Assembly (NCBI GenBank): GCA_947476295.1
Contig: CANJQC010000035.1
Span: 1-42,740 of the forward strand
Origin: Planctomycetaceae bacterium
Lineage (GTDB): Bacteria; Planctomycetota; Planctomycetia; Planctomycetales; Planctomycetaceae
Direction of reading: 5' to 3'
DNA: 42,740 nucleotides
Each line of letters opens with the position of its first letter. Within the stretch, counting starts at the first letter, position 1. The translations under genes and the position numbers were made by a program. The notes under the pieces are model-generated. The model had not been told where the DNA came from, did not search any database, and saw only the letters and a list, made by a program, of their open reading frames with translations. Below, piece by piece: positions 7,897-15,973 of the stretch.

Positions 7897-8267
7897 CGAA
7901 ACACTCCCTTCCGCCATGCATAAACCCACGCCAGTGCCAGAGTCGCCATGAAAACAAGCATGACTCCAAACACCGTATCGCGAAGCTCCGGCGGAATTCC
8001 AAGCTCACTATAGGCACTCACGGCCCACGGGTACAAAAACAACAGCTCCACGTCGAAGACAAGAAACAGAATTGCCACGAGATAAAAACGCACATCAAAC
8101 GGCTGTCGAGCATCTCCGACCGGGTCCATACCCGATTCGTACGGCATATCTTTGACGGGTGTGTGCTTGCGCGGACCCAGCGTATGGGCCAATAGCAGGT
8201 TAGTAATCACAAACCCAACCAGAATCGCGCCATAAACGAACAACGGCGGAAGATTCGGAAGTTCCAC
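7887..8267 (-). CDS. nuoA: NADH-quinone oxidoreductase subunit A
   Basis: This is a small membrane subunit of complex I at the junction of the two arms. It has three hydrophobic helices (about residues 8-28, 64-84 and 94-114), with the conserved loop YESGMDPVGDAR between helices 1 and 2 and the acidic helix motif FDVELLFLYPWA. I chose the GTG at 8265-8267, because AAGGG sits 6 nt upstream and the 126-residue length fits the family. The open frame extends 40 codons further to a TTG, but that part is basic and unlike NuoA. It is the first gene of the nuo run. The 290-nt region upstream, shared with a divergent glycosyltransferase gene, probably holds the operon promoter, although I cannot name its -10 and -35 boxes. 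Confidence 0.93.
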   Translation of the reverse strand: MELPNLPPLFVYGAILVGFVITNLLLAHTLGPRKHTPVKDMPYESGMDPVGDARQPFDVRFYLVAILFLVFDVELLFLYPWAVSAYSELGIPPELRDTVFGVMLVFMATLALAWVYAWRKGVFRWR

Positions 8268-8557
8268 AAAATACCCTTTTTCGTGTTGGCAGCGAAAAAC
8301 AGCGCACAGCACCAAACGACTTGCTGTCCGCAGTAACGGTGGAATACGCCTAAACACGGGTCGAATCAAGCCCAACGCCAATCTCAACCCGAATCATCTC
8401 GCTTTCGGAAAATCGTGATCTGGATTCGAATGCGGCTTTCGATGTACATTAACTGGAATCGGCGTGCCGATTCGCTGGGCATGTAAAAGGGCTTTCCGAA
8501 AATGGCACTGTCAGGCAGGGATTATTTGCCTGCAGAACTTACCAGAACGGTCAGAGA

Positions 8558-9577
8558 ATGCAGATGGAATCGCCAGCGATCGTCAATCGCAAGGAACCGC
8601 TGCGAGTCGTTGTCACGATGGACAATGCACCGGGCAACCTGAAGCTTCTTTCACCCGGCTCACGCGGCGAATGGGGACAATGTCAGTTCCTGCTGAATCC
8701 GCCATCGGGGACTCCCGCAGATTTCTGGATCGTCGCAGGAAATGCACGCCCGACCGACACCATGTTCTGCTCGCCGAAAAACACTATGTTTATCGCCGCC
8801 GAGCCACTTGAAAAGAAGGTCTATCCGCTCAAATACTATCGGCAGTTTCACTGGCTGGTTGATTCACACGAAAGATCCCGTCACCCGCGTTTGACGCAGG
8901 ACGCTCTCGGCCTTTGCTGGCACATTGGACTGACGCAGCCACAAAACGAATACTCATTTGGTTACGATCATCTGGCTTCGATCCGGATGCCGGAAAAGCA
9001 AAATCGCATCTCGGTTGTTTGCTCCAATAATCGCTTCACGCCCGGACAATGCCTGCGTCTGGATTTTCTTGCGGAAGCAAAACGCCAACTGGGTGATCGC
9101 ATTGTGCATTTTGGCAGAGGTTTCGAACCTGTTGCCGACAAACTGGACGCAATCCTGCCTTATCGCTTTCATTTGGCGCTTGAAAACTGTCAGTTCCCGA
9201 ACTACTGGAGCGAAAAAATTGTAGATGCATATCTTTGCTGGGCGTTTCCCATTTACGTAGGCTGTCCTAATCTGGAACAATTCCTTCCCGTTTCATCTTT
9301 TCGACGAGTCGATCCTGCGAAGCCTGAGGAATCCATTCAGACGTTGCGCAATCTTCTCGAGTCACCTGCATCCCAAAGCGAATATGATTTGATTGCGACA
9401 GGCAGAGACGCGATCCTGAATCACTGGAATCCGTTCGCCGTTTGGTCGCGCTGGGCAGAAACCCGCTGGCAGCCCGGCGAACACGCACGAACAACAATTT
9501 GCTCACACAAAGCCTTTCGCTCAATGCTCCGTGGCTATATCTATCGGATGCGTAATCGGCTGCCGAATATCGCCTGA
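8558..9577 (+). CDS. GT10-like fucosyltransferase (first copy)
   Basis: The 339-residue protein ends in a GT10-type donor-binding region, the family of alpha-1,3/4-fucosyltransferases using GDP-fucose. Residues 202-235 carry the signature: YRFHLALEN, then YWSEKIVDAYL, then PIYVGCPN, with E209 and the E219-K220 pair expected to contact the nucleotide sugar. ISVVCSNNR at 151-159 matches the start of the C-terminal Rossmann domain. There is no signal peptide or membrane helix, so it would act in the cytoplasm on a lipid-linked or soluble acceptor. It is divergent from nuoA. A second, clearly related gene lies at 11412-12521. The donor and linkage are inferred from the family only. Confidence 0.85.
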   Translation: MQMESPAIVNRKEPLRVVVTMDNAPGNLKLLSPGSRGEWGQCQFLLNPPSGTPADFWIVAGNARPTDTMFCSPKNTMFIAAEPLEKKVYPLKYYRQFHWLVDSHERSRHPRLTQDALGLCWHIGLTQPQNEYSFGYDHLASIRMPEKQNRISVVCSNNRFTPGQCLRLDFLAEAKRQLGDRIVHFGRGFEPVADKLDAILPYRFHLALENCQFPNYWSEKIVDAYLCWAFPIYVGCPNLEQFLPVSSFRRVDPAKPEESIQTLRNLLESPASQSEYDLIATGRDAILNHWNPFAVWSRWAETRWQPGEHARTTICSHKAFRSMLRGYIYRMRNRLPNIA

Positions 9578-9633
9578 CTCTGCTGGAAGTCACCAGAGAA
9601 ACTGAACTCAGAGAGTCACGCGACGCAAAATCT

Positions 9634-10293
9634 CTACGCTACGCTGCGTTGCCAGTTTTCCCACACAAAGTGGTACTGATACGTCGGCTGATGCGTCGAC
9701 TGCAATCGGTGAAGGATCGCATTCATGCGCGATTCTGAGTCTGCAGCGATGTTGTGGAACTGGACCTGAAAGTTTTCAACACGGAACGCCAATTCAGTAT
9801 CCAGAAGTCTCTCCAGCAGCTCGTATTCGCCGCCTTCGATATTGATTTTCATCAAATCCACCTGTCGAACATTATGCCTCTGAAACCAGTCAGCAGCGTC
9901 GATCATTTGAATTGTTTCCAGCGTACCATCGTTCTGGAACATTGAGCTCGCGTCCGCAGAAAGTCCGATTAGTTCCGTACGAGTCTCCTTGCCGAGTCCG
10001 CAACAATGCACATGGATCGATGCATTGCCCTTGAATCGTCCAGCGATGCCCTCCGCAAAAGACACAACCGGCTCGAACACATGTACGGTACAGCCGTATC
10101 GTGAATGAATATCGTGAGCCCATTCGCCACGATAGCCGCCGAGATCCATGACGACCGATTCCGCATTCAGATCGTAATCCAGCCGTAACTTTTGATCGCC
10201 GAGATCTGATTTCCAGCGACGAATCTCTTTGTCGCGATCACTCGGGAAGAATTTCTTTTGAAGACTGCGGCGAAGCTTGATAAGAAATCGCAT
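9634..10293 (-). CDS. FkbM family methyltransferase
   Basis: The 219-residue protein has a class I SAM-methyltransferase fold of the FkbM type. The SAM motif VVMDLGGYRGEW is at about residues 47-58, HVFEPV follows as the end of strand 2, and the FkbM hallmark DLMKINIEGGEYELLERL is near residues 144-161. FkbM enzymes usually O-methylate sugars or polyketides, so methylation of a surface glycan is plausible in this context. The ATG has GAGGA about 5 nt upstream. It is flanked by a GT10-like and a GT25-like gene. A broken gene with the same type of domain lies at 17.0-18.0 kb. Confidence 0.88.
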   Translation of the reverse strand: MRFLIKLRRSLQKKFFPSDRDKEIRRWKSDLGDQKLRLDYDLNAESVVMDLGGYRGEWAHDIHSRYGCTVHVFEPVVSFAEGIAGRFKGNASIHVHCCGLGKETRTELIGLSADASSMFQNDGTLETIQMIDAADWFQRHNVRQVDLMKINIEGGEYELLERLLDTELAFRVENFQVQFHNIAADSESRMNAILHRLQSTHQPTYQYHFVWENWQRSVA

Positions 10294-10412
10294 CAGAGTT
10301 CCTCACTGCAAAATTTCAGCCGGATTGTTTCGGTTCTGCAAGTCCATTCATCGGTGAAAACTGTAACAGGGCTCACACGAATCGGGGGAGGCCACTTTCC
10401 GGGCAATTTTGT

Positions 10413-11294
10413 TCAGAACCCCATCCATCGCCTCACAACAGCCTTTAATAATCGCGGAATTGCGGTTATGGGCCGAACGATTGTTTGCAGCAGCGTAGAA
10501 ACTCGCCAGGTTAAATTGGAAACTGCCAGTTGCCGCAGAATATCCTCATTTGGGTCTTCGCTAAAATCACTGGTACGCTGAGTGATATCGGACAGCGACT
10601 GTTCCTGAATCGCCACTTGGGGCGACACGGCCGCAATACCTGTCCAGCGGCGCAGGTTGGAGGAATACCATCGGTCGATCACCACGTTCTTCGCTGTCCA
10701 TGACCAGATGTCAGCTTCAGATTGAGGAAATTCAGAGAGCAACCGTCGCATCACGGATTGGTTTACCAAATAGGCATGAGTCGTACTCGCCCCGGCAATT
10801 TGGTACATCCAACGATCGTCTTTCAGATCACAAATGCGTCGAACAGGCAGTTTTGGGGAATCAAAGCCCAAATACACAAACCCAAACGCATCGCCATTCG
10901 TTCTCAGGAACGACGCCAATTGCTGACCAAAACTGCCTTCAAACTGACAAACAAACTGTGTGTCATCTTCGACTATCAATACCCAGTTCCAGCCGCGATC
11001 AACCGCTAGTCGCATGGCATTTCTATGTGACACAGAACACCCGGCGCGCCCCGCCCACGTTTCAGGCCGTTTCGTGCGGCGAAACCAATGCGAATCTGAG
11101 TAGCCATCAAGCTTTTTGCCCAGCACGGCGGAAACGCGATGAAGCTTCTCCTCCGGAACAAGTGATTTCAGATGTTCGCGAATTGTGTCCCAGCGATCGG
11201 TTCGATGATCCAGATTGATCACCAGCGCAGCGTCGACAACCTCCCAAAGAGAAATTGGCAACGCTTGCAATGAAGGACAGGGAAAAGGACTCAT
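10413..11294 (-). CDS. Glycosyltransferase family 25 (LPS-type)
   Basis: From the ATG at 11294 the product has 293 residues. GT25 features are AALVINLDHRTDRW near the N-terminus, the SAVLGKKLDGY region, GCSVSHRNAMRLAV, and the acidic nucleotide-sugar site WVLIVEDDTQF. The family adds hexoses, typically galactose or glucose, to LPS cores or collagen. The upstream open frame (to 11507) is low-quality, antisense to the start of the next GT10-like gene, and was excluded. It is divergent from that gene with about 117 nt between starts. The sugar transferred cannot be read from the sequence. Confidence 0.88.
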   Translation of the reverse strand: MSPFPCPSLQALPISLWEVVDAALVINLDHRTDRWDTIREHLKSLVPEEKLHRVSAVLGKKLDGYSDSHWFRRTKRPETWAGRAGCSVSHRNAMRLAVDRGWNWVLIVEDDTQFVCQFEGSFGQQLASFLRTNGDAFGFVYLGFDSPKLPVRRICDLKDDRWMYQIAGASTTHAYLVNQSVMRRLLSEFPQSEADIWSWTAKNVVIDRWYSSNLRRWTGIAAVSPQVAIQEQSLSDITQRTSDFSEDPNEDILRQLAVSNLTWRVSTLLQTIVRPITAIPRLLKAVVRRWMGF

Positions 11295-11411
11295 GCGGCG
11301 AGGTCTGACAATGCTGATGTTGGGATTGCGGCGATTTCTGAGATGCCGAATAATAAACGAACACCACAAAACGGGGATACCCCACGCCTTACTTTCAAGT
11401 GAATCGCCACG

Positions 11412-12521
11412 ATGGCCGCAACTTTCACAGCTGCCCCCCCTGCACTGCCTGCTGACGAACGACGGATCGTTGTCAAGTTTGTTGCCAAGGGACATCAGAA
11501 AGATCATCAGGGGATTTTCCTGCGACAGTTTCCGGGGCAGATTCCACAGTGGGGCCGCTGCGATTTCATTTTTGACCCGGATTCAACGACTTACGACTGG
11601 CTCGCCGTCTACGATGACATGGCTCCTGCCCCCTTAGAACGGTTTTCGACTCGCGTTGAACTTTTGGCCTGCGCTCCAAAACACACATTGTTCATCACAA
11701 TGGAACCGTCGTCCATAAAGACCTATGGTTACGATTTTCTGAACCAGTTCGGAATGATTTTGACTAGTCAGGAACCGTGGGCCGTTACGAATCAGCAGGC
11801 TGTCTACTCTCAACCTGCATTGCGATGGTTCTACGGCGAATCAAAGCACCATCTGAGAACATGGGATGAGATGACTCAGTCGCCACCGGAGCACAAGACG
11901 GGTAACCTGTCGGCCGTGTGTTCTAACAAGAGACAGCAGAACACTGTCCACGCGGATCGCTACGCATTCACAATGCGACTGAAAGAACTGATGCCAGACA
12001 TGGCGTTATTCGGTCGCGGCGTCTGCCCCATTGACGATAAAGCCGATGCACTGGATTCCTATCGCTACCACGTCGTAATCGAGAACCATCAAGCCCCGCA
12101 TCACTGGACGGAAAAACTTTCCGACGCATTTCTGGGTCTCACGTTGCCCTTCTATTTCGGCTGCCCGAACGTCGCCGACTACTTTGATCCACAGAGCTTT
12201 ATCGCAATCGATGTGCATGATCCGGAAGGTGCAGCAAGGATCATCGGTGAGGCCATCGCCACGAATCAATTTGATCGCCGCCTGCCCGCACTTCGCGAAG
12301 CTCGCCGGCAGGTGCTTAACGAATACAACCTGTTTTCCGTCGTCTCGCGTGAAGTCGAACAGCGTTTCGACGCCTCAGCAATCATCGAATCGCATGCTCA
12401 GCTTCACAGTCGCCACGCCAGCCGCAAACGCAGCCTGCTGCACACGATGCGTTTCAGCGTGGAACAACTTCGCATGACTCTACGCAACCGCCAAATCAAA
12501 CGCCGCTCAAGGGCCGCTTAG
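11412..12521 (+). CDS. GT10-like fucosyltransferase (second copy)
   Basis: The 369-residue protein shares its layout with the gene at 8558-9577: LSAVCSNKR (166-174), FGRGVCPIDDKADALDSYRYH (about 200-220), then HVVIENHQAP, HWTEKLSDAF and PFYFGCPN (246-253). E224 and the E234-K235 pair correspond to the GDP-fucose contacts in GT10 enzymes. The N-terminal acceptor domain differs strongly from the first copy, so the two probably use different acceptors. The C-terminal 40 residues are very basic, which suggests attachment to the membrane surface. No strong ribosome binding site is visible. The paralogy is clear; the exact reaction is inferred. Confidence 0.85.
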   Translation: MAATFTAAPPALPADERRIVVKFVAKGHQKDHQGIFLRQFPGQIPQWGRCDFIFDPDSTTYDWLAVYDDMAPAPLERFSTRVELLACAPKHTLFITMEPSSIKTYGYDFLNQFGMILTSQEPWAVTNQQAVYSQPALRWFYGESKHHLRTWDEMTQSPPEHKTGNLSAVCSNKRQQNTVHADRYAFTMRLKELMPDMALFGRGVCPIDDKADALDSYRYHVVIENHQAPHHWTEKLSDAFLGLTLPFYFGCPNVADYFDPQSFIAIDVHDPEGAARIIGEAIATNQFDRRLPALREARRQVLNEYNLFSVVSREVEQRFDASAIIESHAQLHSRHASRKRSLLHTMRFSVEQLRMTLRNRQIKRRSRAA

Positions 12522-12610
12522 AAAAGCGTCAAAGCGTGGCGACCATCGACATCGCAACTGCACTTGATCCAGCAACGTCTCATTCGCCGCTATGCCGCGT
12601 AACTCTGTCT

Positions 12611-13213
12611 TCAAGGCAACACATACCAAACTGGCAGCACGCCGATTTCATGCATCCCGTACAATATATTCATCAACACAAATACGGCAAAAAACCAAAA
12701 GGTGTCAAAGAGGCCACGACGGAATGAGCTGCTTCGCACGGTATGGTCCGCTGATTCATAAAACCCTTTGAACGAAGGAAACAGAGCCGGTGTTTTTTGC
12801 CGGTAAGCAAGATAAGTCTCCCCGTGCCGTTCAGCAAGATTTTTGGATTCGAATCGAATAACACTTGGATAACACACAGCAAATCCTAACACTGCTAGGA
12901 TTGGAAGAGAAATTGTTCCTGATCCCATCCCGACTCCAATGCTGCCAAGAAGACTGAAGAAGTACAGGGGATTTCGGCACAGCGAATACGGCCCGTCTGT
13001 GATCAATTCTTCGTTCTTGAAGCCCGCAATGCAGACGAGGCACCAGATTCGCCCGATCACACCGGCACCCACCAGAAGGCTGCCCAGAGGAAAAAACACT
13101 AAGTTAATCAGGGTATCACCTTGCCTTGAGCCAGTTACTGACGCTGCCAGCAGCCACAGGACCAACATCAGACCTGTTGCGTATTTCCTCTTCCGCTGAA
13201 CCGTCGCCGCCAT
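12611..13213 (-). CDS. Isoprenylcysteine carboxyl methyltransferase-like membrane protein
   Basis: The 200-residue protein has four or five hydrophobic segments and the ICMT/PEMT-type signature: ITDGPYSLCRNPLYF at about residues 87-101, and FESKNLAERHGETYLAYRQ further on. These correspond to the SAM-binding and His/Arg/Asn/Pro core of integral membrane methyltransferases. Bacterial members methylate lipids or unknown small substrates. It ends close to the converging GT10-like gene and starts opposite the truncated fucose-synthase region. Its link to glycan synthesis rests on position only. Confidence 0.82.
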   Translation of the reverse strand: MAATVQRKRKYATGLMLVLWLLAASVTGSRQGDTLINLVFFPLGSLLVGAGVIGRIWCLVCIAGFKNEELITDGPYSLCRNPLYFFSLLGSIGVGMGSGTISLPILAVLGFAVCYPSVIRFESKNLAERHGETYLAYRQKTPALFPSFKGFYESADHTVRSSSFRRGLFDTFWFFAVFVLMNILYGMHEIGVLPVWYVLP

Positions 13214-13735
13214 TCTAACTGCCCTTTAATCTGAGATAGATACCGCTGATTCCCTAATGTTTTCCCGGCAACACTCTAGAACAGTTGGTGCCTGTTCAGA
13301 CGGCATTCGTTAAGATCAGTGAATTTTCCCATTCACAGGAGGCATCAACTCCCCGACAAGGCTGCAAAGTTGCAAATGCTGTGCAACGACGGGTCGATGG
13401 CTCCGCACCAACTCCCACAAAGCCTCAGAAACATATGCAATACCATTTCCGCGCAGCGACTTGCTTCGTCAGTCCAGAATCTGATTGCGATCTCCGGCCT
13501 TGCCATCCAGAAAACACGAGATACAGATCGACGTCGTATTACCGCCATCCGTTCGATCGTACTCTTGCACTTTGACAGTCTTTTCAGAGGCCCTGCCCGC
13601 TTCCATTGCTGAATTGACCTTGACCCAAAAAGCCGTTTTACCCGAATATCCCGGCCACAATCCGGAAAACCCGGTCGGCTCACTCCTGCCGCATTGATGC
13701 TGCCGACGAAGAAATCTGCGCTCGTGAAGGGAATC
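13214..13735. other. 522-nt stretch without a recognisable intact gene
   Basis: Several overlapping short frames exist on both strands, none with a family I recognise or a good start site. One minus-strand frame (13469-13744) has a protein-like stretch containing GLWPGYSGKTAFWVKVN and VKVQEYDRTDGGNTT. It could be the remnant of a decayed gene, but this is weak. The 3' end provides the ribosome binding site (GAAGGGA) of the truncated gene that follows. Confidence 0.45.
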
Positions 13736-14131
13736 ATGAATCAAAGCTCCTTCATTTTAATCACGGGTGCGTCCGGCATGGTCGGAGGCGTGCTGGGACG
13801 TCGATTCCAAGCCGACGGATTTCGCAAAGTCCTCACGCCGCGACGCAGTGAATTGAATCTCTGCGATGCGGTATCGACCGAACCGTATTTCCTGAAACAT
13901 CGACCGGAATTTGCCTTTCTGATGGCTGCGAAGGTGGGCGGAATCGCCGCCAACGTCGCAGATCCAGTCGGCTCCCTGTCCGAAAACCTGTCGATCGCTG
14001 CCAATGGTCTGTCGGCCTGTCATCGGTTCGGAGTTCAAAAATCCGTACTCCTAGGCAGTTCCTGTATCTACCCGCGGCTCTGTCCACAACCAATTCAGAC
14101 TTATCGGCACGTTTTAAATGTTTCCTTCTGA
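13736..14131 (+). pseudogene. Truncated GDP-L-fucose synthase (N-terminal fragment)
   Basis: GDP-L-fucose synthase (Fcl/WcaG) makes GDP-fucose from GDP-4-keto-6-deoxymannose. The 131-residue product begins with the NAD(P)-binding motif ITGASGMVGG, then RRSELNLCD, then AAKVGGIAANVADP and LLGSSCIYPRLCPQPI, all typical of the first 120 or so residues of Fcl. After PQPI (about position 14098) the sequence diverges and stops at 14131. The catalytic YxxxK and the whole substrate-binding half are therefore missing, against about 310-320 residues in the intact enzyme. The start ATG has GAAGGGA 5 nt upstream. It lies directly upstream of a GT11 fucosyltransferase on the same strand. A functional copy elsewhere in the genome would be needed to supply GDP-fucose. 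Confidence 0.85.
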
Positions 14132-14197
14132 ACTTTAGTGGCTAGCACAGCGGGTAGCGTCGAGGGTCTGAAGGTAGTTAGAGAAGGATCGTTCTGC

Positions 14198-15061
14198 GTG
14201 ATCGTCAGTCGAATTGCCGGTGGTCTGGGAAACCAGATGTTTCAGTACGCCGCAGGCCGGCGGCTGGCCGAAAGAGTTGGGGCTGAGTTTCAACACGATC
14301 TCACTCCTTTCGACACTTACAAACTGCACGACTGCGCCATTCGTCGATTTTCATTGCAGTCAAGACCAATGGACCGCGCCACGCTTTCGCGTCTTCCCGT
14401 TCGATTTGGCGGATCGTTGTGGAAGCGATTGCTCAGGATCGATGGTCCTCCGTTGGCATTATTTCGAGAGAAAGGACTAGCATGGCAACCAACGATCAAC
14501 ACGGTTCGCGACAATACATACCTCGTTGGCTACTGGCAATCTGAAAAATACTTTGCCGAAATCCGCCCGACATTGCTTAAAGAATTTTCTCTGCCGTCAC
14601 CCGCCGCCGGAAAAGACCTGGAAGTGATGAAGGCCATGGACGAATCGACGTCCGTTATGCTCCATGTACGGCGAGGCGACTATGTCAGCAATGCCGGAAC
14701 CAACCAGATTCACGGCACCTGTGACGAAGCCTACTACTACCGTGCCGTTTTGATGCTTGCGAAGGAATACGGTCCATTGCACTTGTTTGTCTTCTCCGAC
14801 GACCCGACGTGGTGCCGTGAGAATCTGAAATTCGAACATGCAACGACGGTTGTTGATCACAACGATGCGAGTCGCAACTGTGAAGATCTACGGCTCATGA
14901 GTCATGCCAAACATTTCATCACGGCCAACAGCTCCTTCAGTTGGTGGGCGGCCTGGCTTTCGACGTCGCCTGGAAAAATCGTTTGTGCGCCTCGACGCTG
15001 GTTTCAGTCTGAAGGTCGAGATGCATCGGACATCGTCCCGGATAAGTGGCGCAGGATGTAA
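14198..15061 (+). CDS. Alpha-1,2-fucosyltransferase-like (GT11)
   Basis: This is a GT11 family transferase that moves fucose from GDP-fucose to the O2 of a sugar acceptor. Motifs are GGLGNQMFQYAAGRRLAE at the N-terminus, the GDP-binding HVRRGDYV, FVFSDDPTWC, and SHAKHFITANSSFSWWAAWL near the C-terminus. I chose the GTG at 14198 (287 residues) because homologues begin a few residues before the GGLGNQ motif and GAAGGA lies upstream; an open frame from a GTG at 14138 is also possible. It follows a truncated GDP-fucose synthase gene, the expected metabolic neighbour. The protein appears intact. Confidence 0.92.
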   Translation: MIVSRIAGGLGNQMFQYAAGRRLAERVGAEFQHDLTPFDTYKLHDCAIRRFSLQSRPMDRATLSRLPVRFGGSLWKRLLRIDGPPLALFREKGLAWQPTINTVRDNTYLVGYWQSEKYFAEIRPTLLKEFSLPSPAAGKDLEVMKAMDESTSVMLHVRRGDYVSNAGTNQIHGTCDEAYYYRAVLMLAKEYGPLHLFVFSDDPTWCRENLKFEHATTVVDHNDASRNCEDLRLMSHAKHFITANSSFSWWAAWLSTSPGKIVCAPRRWFQSEGRDASDIVPDKWRRM

Positions 15062-15127
15062 CTATCGACGGACAGACATTGCTGAGCGAGTTCCTTAGCA
15101 CAAATCGCCGTGCGTTCCGAAGAATCC

Positions 15128-15871
15128 CTACATATCGTTGGACGGGCGACACAGTTCCTCAAAGTCTACCAGATTCAGAATCTGCTGCCGGTTCCGTTCA
15201 AAGGTCGCAAATTCATAGAATGGATTGAGCGCAGGATTCAGACAACCTCCAGCAGCGTTTCGATGGTTTTCGATCACTCCGACGCCCCAGTCAGAATTGA
15301 CGACGTAGCTATTCTTGCTGCTCTCCACGCGAAATCTTTGAAATGCTTTCCAAGTTGTCCCGTTCCAGAAATTGCGAGCCGGACTTTGCTCTTCGATCGA
15401 TTCACGTGCATGGTATCGCGTCGGAGGATTGCAGTCGTGCAAAACGATGTAGCCGACCGGAGCCAGGATCTGCAGCGCGTTCTGGATATCCTTCCAGACT
15501 TGATCTGCAAGATGCAGGCCGTCGATAAAAATCACATCGAACTGCTGATGCGGCAGCGTTAACCGGCCCGATCGGAACTGTTCGAAGAATTCATCGCTTG
15601 TCAGCTTTACGTCCGCCCGGTTGTCTGATGACTCATAACCGGGATCAACGGATACCTTGTAGTCAGCATTGATGTGCCCAAAACAATCCTCAGGATTTCG
15701 TACGCCGATCTCCATGTAGCGGCGTTGATGCGTCTGAGTCAACAACCAGTCGATCACCGTGTAGCGTGCGGGTTTCTTCAATGCTTCCTGTTCACTCGTC
15801 ACACGACACTGTTCCTCAATTCTTTTCTGAGAAGCTCGTCGCTTGCGTAATCTACGGAGATAACCTCGCAT
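15128..15871 (-). CDS. Class I SAM-dependent methyltransferase
   Basis: From the ATG at 15871 the product has 247 residues. It has the SAM-binding start YMEIGVRNPEDCFG (about 52-65), VSVDPGY as the second strand, the acidic FDVIFIDGLH motif, then DIQNALQILAPVGYIVLHDCNPP, as in the Methyltransf_24 group often found in glycan or rhamnosyl-methylation clusters. The N-terminus is very basic (RGYLRRLRKRR), which may bind membrane or polyanions. The next upstream start is a TTG at 15925 and is less likely. It converges with the GT11 gene. The substrate is unknown. Confidence 0.85.
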   Translation of the reverse strand: MRGYLRRLRKRRASQKRIEEQCRVTSEQEALKKPARYTVIDWLLTQTHQRRYMEIGVRNPEDCFGHINADYKVSVDPGYESSDNRADVKLTSDEFFEQFRSGRLTLPHQQFDVIFIDGLHLADQVWKDIQNALQILAPVGYIVLHDCNPPTRYHARESIEEQSPARNFWNGTTWKAFQRFRVESSKNSYVVNSDWGVGVIENHRNAAGGCLNPALNPFYEFATFERNRQQILNLVDFEELCRPSNDM

Positions 15872-15973
15872 TGTCAGTCTTTCATGGAGTTTCAGTTTTT
15901 GAAGTGCGTCTGTCGCAAGATGCAATTGTTGAATTTATTCGGTTCAAGCAGCCATCTAACAGAGCGAGCAGCA

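Noticed and set aside
10413-11507. Extended N-terminus of the GT25 gene (71 extra codons)
   Set aside because: The extension overlaps the start of the divergent GT10-like gene and lacks glycosyltransferase character; the internal ATG at 11294 lies just before the conserved domain.
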